DNA from: JAFAGX01 sp963759875
GTDB lineage: Bacteria > Acidobacteriota > Terriglobia > Terriglobales > Acidobacteriaceae
Direction of reading: 5' to 3'
Assembly: GCA_963759875.1 (NCBI GenBank)
Contig: CAVXBB010000017.1
Span: forward strand, 620,001 to 684,000
DNA length: 64,000 bases
The position numbers and the translations under genes are program-made. The first letter of the stretch is position 1. Every line of letters begins with the position of its first letter. The notes below the pieces were generated by a model. That model did not search any database. It was not told the origin of the DNA and was given only the letters and a program-made list of their open reading frames with translations. Shown one piece after another: positions 54,249-63,446 of the stretch.

Positions 54249-54542
54249 AATCGTTTTCACCTCCCTAATTGCCTCCCAGCAGAGGCCTCCCACAAGGCAT
54301 TCCCCTGCCCCGCAGCCCGACTCCAGTGGCTTGCATATTGCAAATCAACAGCTTGCGACGGGAAAATTCTTGCACTCTGCTCCCACGCCATGATACTCCG
54401 AGTGCCGCCGCTGGAGTGACAAATTGTGGCGCATTGCGCAGAAAAATTCAATTTCTAAGGTAACTATAGTTTTCGCCGGTAACCTTCAGAGGCCAGTGAG
54501 GAGGTTGAACTTTGGCCGCAAAAATGCCTGAGAGTGCGGGGG
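54249..54542. other. Upstream region of the Tad operon, no gene
   Basis: About 290 bases before the pilin, presumably carrying the Tad promoter. An imperfect dyad of AAGGT and ACCTT flanks about 20 bases near 54458-54488. I see no convincing sigma site or terminator. Confidence 0.35.
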
Positions 54543-55997
54543 TTAACGAGATCGCGTGAGCACTACGGCTTGGGAGTCCGAAAAGACTCGTTGCCACCCC
54601 CCCTCAGTTGAGAGTGCCGTTATCAGTGGCGCGTCTGGAGGTAGTACAACAGTTTGTGGTCGCCACTCATCCAGCGTGCTCCGCCAGAATTCGCCTTTGA
54701 TGTAATACGCAGAAGCGAATTCATTCATGAAAGAATCGCCGTAAACATCGGCGCGGCCGTCAATGTAGACCTTGTATTCCGGATACAGCTTCCAAATGAA
54801 ATACCCACCCCAATTGTAGTGATTCATAATTGGCGGAGGCGGTTTGGTGCTTGTGAGAAACGCAACTGCGGCGGAAGGGAACTCTTTCCTGATCGCTTCC
54901 GCTTGATGCTGGATCACGTATCGCACACGCAATCCGGCAAAGACAATAAACCCTCCCAATAACGCAACGTTGACTAGAAACTTGATCCGCGTCAGCGGGG
55001 TGGGCCGTTCCAACAGGTTCCACTTGTTCGTGCCTTGCAGCATGGCTTGCAACATGCCACTAAGCAGCGGCACAGCCACGAGCACATAAATCGGAATGTG
55101 TCGCACCGAACGCAATGCCGCGTACGTCGTAATCGCTAGTAGCAGCAATTCCCGTGCGCGCAACCGCCGTGGGCAAAATGCGGACAGCAGAATTGACGCA
55201 AGAATTATCAGCAGGACCGGCAAATATCTGCCCTGATGAAAATCCGGTGACGACCATTCTCCGATGTATGCCAACATGGCATGCGAATGCAGCGTCTCGA
55301 GTGGATAGCGATACATGGCAATCCCATACGGGTTCAGCGGCACAATCGCGATACACGCAAGGGCTAGCAGAGCCAAATTTCGAAATCGGCCTGGGTGCAG
55401 AAATTCATGCCTTCCGAACGCCCAATCGAGCGCATCTCCCAGCAGGAACAGGACAATCAGCAGAATGCCCACAGGATAGCCGGCATGCAGGTTCACCCAG
55501 AGCAGCATCAGCGGCAGCAACCACCACAAAAGAACAGACCGCTGATATGACCTTTCAAGTAGCAACAGAAACAAACTCGCCAGGAGCAGCGTGAACATCT
55601 GCGGACGCACTCCAAAGCTGGGCACCGCCGTTATTGCGCCCCATGCTGTCATTGCGCCCGCAACATAGGGGCGCCCGGGACAACGAGCAAAGAGCAGCAG
55701 AAACGTGAACGCTATCAGCACCGCGAATGCCGCGATCAACCCGCTCCATCCCGCCGTCTTGAACAAAGCAAATATCAGAATCTGCGACAACCATTCGTGG
55801 TCTACCCACGGCCGACCGGCGCGCGTAAACGAGTAGGGATCAGTGTGAAAAAGCTTATGAGTCTGAACAATCAGTTGCCCGGTTCGCAGGTGCCACCACA
55901 CATCTGGATCAGTCACGTTCCGCGCAGCCAGCACGAACAAGCCAACGGTAAGAATAATGACAAACAAATTGCGGGTTTGTAGCCGATTTCGCATCAA
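54543..55997 (-). CDS. Polytopic membrane protein, GT-C-like (paralogue of the gene at 27176)
   Basis: 484 residues with about ten membrane segments. Landmarks shared with the 27176 gene are DPDVWWHLRTGQLI, LLWVNLHAGYPVGI, LNPYGIAMYRYP, EWSSPDFHQGRYLPVLLI, YNWGGYFIWKLYP and DGRADVYGDSF. The acidic motif in the first loop suits a GT-C glycosyltransferase using a lipid-linked sugar, but this is inference. It ends 294 bases before the Tad pilin and is divergent from the GT87 gene across 72 bases. Confidence 0.75.
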   Translation of the reverse strand: MMRNRLQTRNLFVIILTVGLFVLAARNVTDPDVWWHLRTGQLIVQTHKLFHTDPYSFTRAGRPWVDHEWLSQILIFALFKTAGWSGLIAAFAVLIAFTFLLLFARCPGRPYVAGAMTAWGAITAVPSFGVRPQMFTLLLASLFLLLLERSYQRSVLLWWLLPLMLLWVNLHAGYPVGILLIVLFLLGDALDWAFGRHEFLHPGRFRNLALLALACIAIVPLNPYGIAMYRYPLETLHSHAMLAYIGEWSSPDFHQGRYLPVLLIILASILLSAFCPRRLRARELLLLAITTYAALRSVRHIPIYVLVAVPLLSGMLQAMLQGTNKWNLLERPTPLTRIKFLVNVALLGGFIVFAGLRVRYVIQHQAEAIRKEFPSAAVAFLTSTKPPPPIMNHYNWGGYFIWKLYPEYKVYIDGRADVYGDSFMNEFASAYYIKGEFWRSTLDEWRPQTVVLPPDAPLITALSTEGGWQRVFSDSQAVVLTRSR

Positions 55998-56069
55998 TCA
56001 GCCATGATATCCCGCCGGCTGAGGCACGGTATAGAATCGCGTTACGATTGTTCGGCAAGCCTTTTCAGC

Positions 56070-57335
56070 ATGGAAAAATCCAAGGCGAAATTCCTCGTTA
56101 TAGCGTACTTGTGTGGGATGGTCGTGCTTCATGCCGTTCTCTTTTGGAACGCGCGATCCTTGATCGCCAAAGGCTACCCTGATTTCACAATCTATTATGG
56201 CGCGGCGAGAATGGTGCGAGCGGGGATGGCGCATGAGTTGTATGACAACGCTGCGGAATACAAGGTGCAACGGGAATTTGCTTCCGACGTCGCCATTCGG
56301 CGCGACGCTTTACCCTATCTTCACCCGCCATTCGAAGCTCTGTTCTTTGTTCCGTTCACTTATCTGTCTTACAGCCACGCGTTCATCCTCTGGGACCTCA
56401 TAAATCTTGGGATGTTGGCGGCAGTAGCGCATCTTCTGCAAACGCATGTGCCGCATCTTCAATCCCAACCTTGGGCCTTAGGTATGTTCGCCAGCGTCGG
56501 TTTCTTCCCTATTTTTCTGACATTTCTGCAGGGACAGGATTCGATCGCGCTTTTAATGCTCTACACCCTAACTTTTGTGTGTCTCAACAAAAATGCTGAG
56601 AAGTTGGCAGGGCTATTTCTAGGAATGGGCCTGTTCAGGCCACAGCTGGTGTTGCCATTCCTTGTGCTTTGGCTGATGCGAGGCAACAAGAAGATCTTGT
56701 ACGGTTTCGTTCCGACTGCCGCAGTCTTAGTCCTCGCCTCACTGGCTACAGTGGGCACCGGTAGCCTGCTCTCATACCCAGGCTACGTTTTGCACGTGAA
56801 CCACACGATGGCGCAAGGTGCAGTAAGGCCATCGGACATGCCGAATCTGCGCGGCTTGTTTTACGTTCTTGCTGGCGGCAGGTTTCATGCACTTGCCTTT
56901 ACGATACTGTTCTCGATTTCCATTCTGCTGCTTTCTGCACGCCTGTTTCAGATGAGAGAGGCAGTTGTCAGCTTCTTCTACTGGAAATTCTCGCTTGCGG
57001 TCGTCGCCACGGTTGCTGTCAGCTATTACTGCCTCGGCCACGATCTCAGCATTCTGCTTCTGCCAATCGCATTGGTAATCGGCAATTTGCAGACTCCCGG
57101 GAAGCAAGACCGATGGCCGTGGATATTGATCAACTGCAGCGTGATTTTCTTGTTCTTTTCGCCGCTAGAACTCTTGTTGCTGCGCGGCAATCATTTAGCA
57201 TTAATGGGAGTCGCAGTACTTCTCTTGCTGAGCGGCATCCTGGCACAGATTCTGATCCAGTCACGATCTCTTGGCTCCATACCGCCGAACTGCGAAGGGC
57301 TGTTCGACCAGGCCGCGATTGCTGGTCGAGGTTAG
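56070..57335 (+). CDS. GT87 (DUF2029)-family membrane glycosyltransferase
   Basis: 421 residues from the ATG at 56070; the in-frame ATG at 56004 is too close to the divergent gene. About ten membrane helices. The family start DFTIYYGAARMVRAGMAHEL has the catalytic-type Asp and leads to ALPYLHPPFEALFFVPF. The motif GLFRPQLVLPFLVLWLM follows in mid-protein. GT87 enzymes are related to the polyprenyl-phosphomannose transferases of actinobacteria; no substrate can be given. A related gene follows after about 20 bases. Confidence 0.78.
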   Translation: MEKSKAKFLVIAYLCGMVVLHAVLFWNARSLIAKGYPDFTIYYGAARMVRAGMAHELYDNAAEYKVQREFASDVAIRRDALPYLHPPFEALFFVPFTYLSYSHAFILWDLINLGMLAAVAHLLQTHVPHLQSQPWALGMFASVGFFPIFLTFLQGQDSIALLMLYTLTFVCLNKNAEKLAGLFLGMGLFRPQLVLPFLVLWLMRGNKKILYGFVPTAAVLVLASLATVGTGSLLSYPGYVLHVNHTMAQGAVRPSDMPNLRGLFYVLAGGRFHALAFTILFSISILLLSARLFQMREAVVSFFYWKFSLAVVATVAVSYYCLGHDLSILLLPIALVIGNLQTPGKQDRWPWILINCSVIFLFFSPLELLLLRGNHLALMGVAVLLLLSGILAQILIQSRSLGSIPPNCEGLFDQAAIAGRG

Positions 57336-57356
57336 GTTCGCCAATATCGCCTAAAA

Positions 57357-57912
57357 TTGTCCGTTCAATTGTTATCAAGCCCAAAGTTCGAGTTTTTCTT
57401 GGCCCTGCTGCTCGCGGGCACAATGTGGTTCTACGTGCAGCACGTCATGATCCCGCACCAGATTTCAGAGGCCGCACTGCGCGGCGTGCCTCGCGGCAAT
57501 CTCTCCGACCTTTATCCCCGCTGGTTGGGCACACGTGAACTGCTGCTGCATGGCCGCGATCCCTACAGCTCAGAGCTCACTCGTGAAATCCAAGCCGGCT
57601 ATTATGGTCGCGCTCTCGACCCCACTCGCCCCAATGATCCCCGCGACCAGCAGGGTTTTGCCTATCCTGTGTACGTGGTTTTTCTTTTGGCTCCCACTAT
57701 TACTTTGCCTTTTGTCACCGTGCAAACAGGATTTCGCTGGCTGCTGATCGCGTTAACCGCCTTGTCCGTTCCGATCTGGTTGCTCGTTTTACGGCGTCGG
57801 CCAGCGGTCTGGACCGTGGCAAGCATAGTCGCCTTAGTCATCGGCAGCTTTCAGTGCATGCAGGGCGTCAAGCTGCAGCAGTTGAGTCTTTTGGTGAGCG
57901 CGTTAATTGCCG
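57357..57912 (+). pseudogene. GT87-family protein cut off at about 57.91 kb
   Basis: The N-terminal 185 residues (TTG start at 57357) resemble a GT87 membrane glycosyltransferase: LYPRWLGTRELLLHGRDPYS, AYPVYVVFLLAPTITLPF, and helices up to LQQLSLLVSALIAG. Then the frame runs on as Arg/Pro-rich nonsense to a stop at 58070. At the same point, another frame starts a GT4 protein in mid-domain, and base composition shifts. A 400-residue protein is expected, so over half is missing. Recombination or an assembly join at 57.905-57.925 kb are both possible. Confidence 0.7.
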
Positions 57913-57923
57913 GTTTCCGCGCT

Positions 57924-59790
57924 TCTCTTAGTGGAAGACCACGCCGACTTGGCCGCTTATGCTGCGCACCGCCTCGCCGCCTCAGGCGTGACGGCAGTGC
58001 TCCGCAAATACAACGGTGGCCGCCAAGGCGATTGGGCCACTGCTCGAGAACGGCCTCCGGGTGGTGGTAGCTTGGACATGAACTGCCTCCCCAGATACGG
58101 CAGTTTGGTCTGGAAGCTGGCCGCGCGCGACGCCGCGGCGCACGCGGCAGCAGTCGTGTTTGCCTCCAGTTACATCCGGGATCGCTTTCTCGAGGTGGCG
58201 GGCCCAATCCCTGAAACTGCTCCGTGCTGCGCCACCAGGGAATGTACTTGCGTCGCTTGTCGGCCGAAGAGCGACGGTCGGAGCGCATCGCGATGCGCCG
58301 TGCGCTGGGCATTGGCGACGACCGGCGCGTGGTGCTGGGTGTGGGGGATACGCGGATGTGCGCAAGGGCCTGGACTTGTGGCCTCGCTTAGCGCGCCGGG
58401 TGCTCGAGGACTGTCCCGCTGCGGTCTTCCTATGGGTCGGCCTGGTGGAAGAAGGCCTGCGCCATTGGTTGGAACACGATCTGCAGATCTCCGGCTCAAC
58501 AGGAGCAGGTGCTCCTGGTCGGCGAACGAACTAATCATGGCCGGAATATACGCTGCCGCGGATGCCTATGCGCTCACGTCGCGGGAGGACCCGTTTCCGT
58601 CGGTGGTGATCGAGGCCATGGGGAATGGCCTGCCGACAGTGGTGTTCGAGAATTCGAGCGGGATCGTCGAGCTGGTGCGCGATGCTGGTGAGCATCTCGT
58701 GCCTTATTTGGACGTGCACTTAATGGGTCGTGAAGCTTGCCCGCTTGTTGCTGGACCACGAGTGCGACGGCAATGGGCGCTTCGTCGGCCGCCTGTATCG
58801 CCGGGGGGTTCAACTACAAGGACTATGGCGCCGTCCTGCTTGCACTCGCGATGCCGCCACCAAACCTGACCGTCTCCGTGGTCGTGCCGAACTACAACTA
58901 TGTGCGTCATCTCCGGCAGCGGCTGGAGAGTATTTGGGCGCAACGCATGCCGATCCGCGACATGATCCTGCTCGATGACGCCTCAACCGATGACAGCCGG
59001 GCGGTGGTCACTCAGTTCTACGCGGGAATTGCCGGTGCCGATCCTGGCCCCCTTTGGAATGACGTGAACTCAGGCTCGGTCTCACGACAATGGGCGCACG
59101 GCGTGTCGCTCGCCGAGGGCGACCTCGTCTGGATCGCCGAGGCCGACGATTTCGCCGATCCCGACTTCCTCGCAACCGTGCTGCCGCCCTTCGAGGATCC
59201 CGAAGTGGTGCTTAGCTACACCTAATTTCGCATGGTGGACGAAGATGGTGAGATTCTCGCTCCCAACTACCTGGGGTATGTAAGCGATATCAGCGCGACG
59301 CGCTGGACCGAGGACTTTCGCCGGCCCGGGCCCGATGAGGTCGCAGAGGCGTTGTCCGTCAAGAACACGATCCCCAATGTGAGCGCGGCGGTGTTCCGAC
59401 GAGCTGCTCTTGCGGCCGTTCTGAACGATCATTTGGAGATGCTGGCGGCGTGCCGCAATGTGGCGGACTGGCTGTGCTACGTCCGGCTTCTCATGCGAGG
59501 AGGTACGGTGGCGTTTGCCGCCCGCGTGCTCAACAACGATCGCCGGCATTTCACTGAGCGTGACGACTCTCCGCCACGGATCGACGTCATCTCGAAGAGA
59601 TTGTTGCAATGCAGGATTTCGTTGCCTCTACTGGGGACGGATCGCAGCTGAGACGCGGGCGATCGCGGTGCATAACCGGCGCGTTGTCGCTGATCAGTTC
59701 GGCATTCCGCTGGAGTTGGCTTGTAAAAAGCGTCTCATGGACCAAACGTCTGTCCATCCGCCTCGTTGCGCCGCGGCCGCGACCGACTAA
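57924..59790 (+). pseudogene. Broken GT4-GT2 fusion glycosyltransferase
   Basis: Pieces in several frames line up as one protein. The GT4 part has LVEDHADLAAYAAHRLAASG, VFASSYIRDRFLEVAGPIPE, then LRHQGMYLRRLSAEERRSER in a second frame, GYADVRKGLDLWPRLARRVL in a third, and AAADAYALTSREDPFPSVV again in the first. A short FNYKDYGAVLLAL bridge leads to a GT2 domain (SVVVPNYNYVRHLRQRL, LDDASTDDS, AEADDFADPDFLATVL). An in-frame TAA at 59223 splits the GT2 (SYT then FRMVDEDGE), most simply a CAA-to-TAA change. More shifts occur after 59590. The N-terminus is missing. Confidence 0.7.
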
Positions 59791-59961
59791 ACCCGCGATC
59801 TACATCGCAAACGCCGGCAGAGAAGCGAACTGTCCAGTGCATCGACCTTGCTGCATGACGCGATAACCTCGCCCCTGTGGAAATGCCGCCGCATCAATTT
59901 CTACCAACTCCGCGGCACGACCTGAAATGTGTTTGCAGGGTTGCCGCAAAGGAGCCGATCA

Positions 59962-60695
59962 GTGTTTCAGGAAGACTTGATTTTCGACCTAGGAATGCAT
60001 AACGGCGCTGACGCGGAACTTTACATAAAGAAGGGATTTCGCGTCGTAGGGGTCGAAGCTAACCCACGCCTCGCGGACGTCGCGAGGGCTAAATTCGCAG
60101 CTGAGATCGCCGAAGAACGCGTTGCGGTGGAAAACGTGGGGATCTCCAATGTTGAGGACGTCCTCGACTTTTACATCAACGAAGAAGAAGCACGCAGTGG
60201 AGCTCATTCGAGAAACATCTTGGAACACGGCAAAATAATCTGCTACACAACCGTAGAGGTTCCCTGTAAGCGCTTAGACCATTTCATTGGAGAATACGGG
60301 ATGCCGTACTATCTCAAGATTGATGTGGAGGGGCTCGATGCAACTGTGGTTCGCGAATTGACGCGCTGGGTCATAAGACCGCTGTATGTGTCGCTTGAGG
60401 ACGGTGGAATCGATACGCTCGTCGCCCTTTATGAGACGGGTGTGAGGCAGTTCAAATTCATCAATCAGCTGGCGATTAGGGACTATTTCCGCTCCCGGTA
60501 CCCGCTCTGGAGGGTCGGACTGTCGAAGACAGATTCGGCGTCGGTTCGTCAGGGCCGTTCGGCAGGGAGCTGCCAGGGGAATGGTTACCTCCCGATCTGG
60601 CCTTCAAGTTCTATGGCGAGAGGGTCAGACCGCCCGGCCACCCTCCGATTGACGGCTGGTGGGACATTCATGGTTGGTATGATCGCAAGAGTTGA
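59962..60695 (+). pseudogene. FkbM-family methyltransferase with a C-terminal frameshift
   Basis: The GTG at 59962 has AGGAG eight bases upstream. The chain begins FQEDLIFDLGMHNGADAELY, then VVGVEANPRLADVA and YYLKIDVEGLDATVVRELT, the SAM-binding and FkbM motifs. Near 60508 (after FRSRYPLW) one base appears missing: the next frame reads GVGSSGPFGRELPGEWLPPD, then FYGERVRPPGHPPIDGWWD, a sensible FkbM tail ending at 60695. Without correction the frame runs on to 60738 as Arg/Ser/Gly-rich residues. The catalytic part is intact. Confidence 0.78.
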
Positions 60696-60734
60696 ACGCC
60701 TTGCCGGCGCTGCTGGCGCCCAGCGCTGCAATGC

Positions 60735-61197
60735 TTGATCCCAGCGAGGCCCAGACTGAATTCGCTACAACGTCTGCGCAGCGCTCGCAATTCCATCGCC
60801 GCCTCGAGGCTGTTCGACGCGGAAGCGTATCGTCAGACCTATCTTAGGCACAGCGCATTGAAGCAGTGGCCGCTGTTGCATTACCTTGTTTCTGGTGAGC
60901 GCGCAGGGCTTCGCCCGAATGCCTTTTTTGACCCCGGGCACTACCGGCGGCAACTGGCGGCTGCCGGCGTTCGTCCAAACTGGCCGCTTTTGGGGCATTA
61001 CGCTGAGCAGCGAGCGTTGGCGCAGTCGGACACACCGTCGCCCGAGTTCCATACCACCTGGTACACATGGCAGTAATCCGGATTGGGACTATGCTGGCGC
61101 TGACGGCCATCCCCTGACGCACTTCCTTCATGTGGGCCTTTCGCGAAATCCGCAACCTGTTCCCGCTCCATTGATCTCCGTCACGCAAACTGTCTAG
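60735..61197 (+). pseudogene. Fragment with FDxxxY/HYLxxG repeats (surface-polysaccharide protein)
   Basis: Three units of a repeat common at the N-termini of proteobacterial glycosyltransferases: LFDAEAYRQTYLRH with LLHYLVSGERAG; FFDPGHYRRQLAAAGVRP with LLGHYAEQ; FHTTWYTW with NPDWDYAGADGHPLTHFLHV. The third unit crosses a frameshift: the first frame stops at 61074-61076, and one extra base near 61070 explains it. The end runs into the DUF707-like stretch, so the two may once have been one gene. Confidence 0.55.
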
Positions 61198-61258
61198 TTG
61201 GGGGTCGGACGCGACCTCAGCCGTCCGGCTGAGGGGGGCTGTGAAAAAATTCTGTAGC

Positions 61259-62084
61259 GTTGGCGTCGTTTTTCTCAAGGCCCCGGCATCACCGCGGATT
61301 TCGCACAGCTTCGTGCACGCCAAGCGGCATTCCGCGCCGGGCTGAACTACGACGTCATCCGCCGCGGCTGCCTGTTACGACCGAACCTAGTGTTCCTTCA
61401 AAGCGGCCAAGATACCAGTCCGGCCTACGTCGTCCCCGACCTAGGTTTCGATGTCACTGCGAAACTACTACGGGGATCCTGGCGCACAGGTCTGTAGCGA
61501 AAGCGACCATGTTATCTTTCAGCGTGGTACGAAGACGACCGGCATCGACATGATCCTCCGTCGTGATCCGGAGCTCCTGTTAGCCTACGACCACGTGCTA
61601 TTCCTGGACGATGACATCGCACTGAGTGCCGAGGATATCGGCTGCTTCTTCGTAGCTATGGAGCAGCACGACCTCGCATTGGCACAGCCTCTGCTGAGTC
61701 CCTATTTGCACTGCGTCTTGCTGGTCTTCAAGGAGCCAGGACATGCAGGGCGCATGATTCCGGTCAGCAGTGTGGAAGTGATGATGCCCGCCTTTTCCCT
61801 GTGAAGCCCTTCGACGTTTCGCATGGACCTTCCACGAGACAGTTAGTGGTTTCGGCGTCGATCTGCTGTGGGGGCAGACGCTGGCCACGGAGCGGGAGGC
61901 CGGGCGCATCGCAGTGATTGGCAAGCTAACTCGCACGGCACGAGAAGGCGATCGACGAAATAGGGGGCGCCTTCTACGCCTTCATGGCTGATAATGGGAA
62001 TTAGCCCCAAGCTCGAGCTCTGGATGGTGATGTCCGACCACGGCGTGGTGCCGCAATTTCGCGCCCTCGAAGCCACTCCTTAGA
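61259..62084 (+). pseudogene. DUF707-like protein in fragments
   Basis: Pieces in order: AAFRAGLNYDVIRRGCLLRP and LVFLQSGQDTSPAYVVPDLG; a shift near 61450; LRNYYGDPGAQVCSES, VIFQRGTKTTGIDMILRRDP, VLFLDDDIALSAEDIGCFF, LAQPLLSPY and SSVEVMMPAFS; a shift near 61800; RFAWTFHETVSGFGVDLLWG; another shift; and YAFMADNGISPKLELWMV up to a TAG near 62084. The DDD motif and overall plan resemble DUF707 proteins, possibly glycosyltransferase-like. This is recognition from memory, with moderate confidence. Confidence 0.5.
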
Positions 62085-62215
62085 TTAGAGTTGTAGGGGG
62101 CGCGTGCTTCAGTCCCAGCACCCCCGCGCAGAACCCGCCCCAAAGCTCTTTTTTGTCGCCGAGACGCGCCACGACGTCGAGGCGTAGATAGCCACGAGTT
62201 CCAGACGCCTAGCGT

Positions 62216-63377
62216 GAAGTTCAGCCCGTGCTGCGGCCAACGCAGCTTCCATCGCTGAGCTGGCTGAGCCGCTCAGCTTCCGTCGCTGAGCGTGCTTCGG
62301 CCAGCTCAGCTTTCATCGCTGAGCGCGCGCTCCGCCGAGGTCAGCTTCCGTCGCTGAGCGCGCTCCGGCCAGCTCAGCTTCCATCGCTGAGCGTGCTTCG
62401 GCCAGCTCAGCTTCCATCGCTGAGCTGGGGTCGGCCAGCTCAGCTTCCATCGCTGAGCGTGCTGCGGTCTCAGCTTCCTGTCGCTGAGCGTGCTGCGGCA
62501 AGCTCAGCTTCCATCGCTGAACGCGCGGCTTCCACTTCTTGCGCAGAGGTCGCAGCGCCGATCGACATATGTGAAGATTGCAGACAAATGCATTCAGAAG
62601 GAGATAGCGCGTCGGATCCGTTGAAAGCGCGCGTAGCGTCTCTACGAAGCGCCCCTCCCGTGTGCCGACGTAGACAATGCCAAGACCATGGCCTGGCGCA
62701 AGTTCACGAATGGATAGCGTGCCGTGATGTCTCGCCAGAGTTGCCAGACGCCGAAGCCGCGATCATAGACGGTAGTGTCGTGGAAGATCACCACGCCACG
62801 GTCCGACATCTTTGGCAGCCAAGTTTGGAAATCGGTGCTGACGGCATCGTAGCCGTGCAAGCCATCGATAAGTAGTAGATCGATCGAGCCGTCCTCAAAG
62901 CAGCCAGCTGCGTCCTCGATTTTGACCGAATGTAGTATGATCGTTCTTGGTAGCGCGTCCGAATTAAACGGTTGAAGTCCTCGAAGACATCCTCGGTGTA
63001 GTAGCCGGCCTGTGGGTCACCTTGCCAAGTGTCGACTGCTATTGCCTCGGCCTTTAGGTCGAGGGCCTGCATGGCTTGCGCGGCCGCGAAAAAGCTGCAG
63101 CCGATGATGGCTGCCGAGTTCAACGAAGCGTCGTGGCCGAAGCAACGCGATGAGTTCGAGCATCACCGGGACCAGCTTCGACCAAGCGCTTGGGGACGAG
63201 CGTTTCGATTGGGGTGAAGGCCATATCGAGGGCCGCCACGAGGCGTTGTTCGGAGAGGTCGTCAGCAGGCAGGGTATTCTCTGCCGTAAAGGCTTCCAAG
63301 ATATCCGGCGCAGGCGCGCCATTGGGATGCATCACCCGCGGCCTGAGGGTCACTTGGTTATCCCCACAAACCAGCAT
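62216..63377 (-). pseudogene. Class I methyltransferase with hendecad coiled-coil tail, frameshifted
   Basis: The likely start is the ATG at 63377 behind AAGGGG (MLVCGDNQVTLRPRVM). The sequence crosses frames near 63200, 63110 and 62930: KLVPVMLELIALLRPRRFVE and ELGSHHG (SAM motif I), SFFAAAQAMQALDLKAEAI, VDTWQGDPQAGYYTEDVF, then GYDAVSTDFQTWLPKMSDRG, VVIFHDTTVYDRGFGVWQLW. This fits the Methyltransf_24/cephalosporin-hydroxylase-like group. A further shift leads into the 11-residue repeats of 62227-62521. The C-terminal end is unclear. Confidence 0.6.
62227..62521. repeat. Nine tandem copies of a 33-base unit encoding an 11-residue hendecad
   Basis: Units end in CGCTGAG (the last in CGCTGAA). 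Six are exactly 33 bases and three are 31, 35 and 31. On the minus strand a unit reads AMEAELAEARS, an 11-residue (hendecad) coiled-coil repeat. It lies at the C-terminal end of the methyltransferase gene. There are no spacers, so this is not a CRISPR array. The odd unit lengths break the frame. Confidence 0.85.
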
Positions 63378-63446
63378 CGTGACGCCCCTTATCTTCCGCC
63401 TGGAGCTGACGCCAAGTTACCATCCGATCTAGGCCCTCCGTCTCCG

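Noticed and set aside
57907..58869. A single intact 320-residue plus-strand gene
   Set aside because: Only its first and last thirds match GT4; the middle is out of frame, with the true residues in the two other frames.
62227..62521. CRISPR-like array
   Set aside because: The 33-base units are contiguous with no spacers and encode an 11-residue protein repeat.
62228..62875. Plus-strand gene with Leu-Pro-Ser repeats
   Set aside because: It is the antisense of the hendecad-encoding strand and of a methyltransferase segment.
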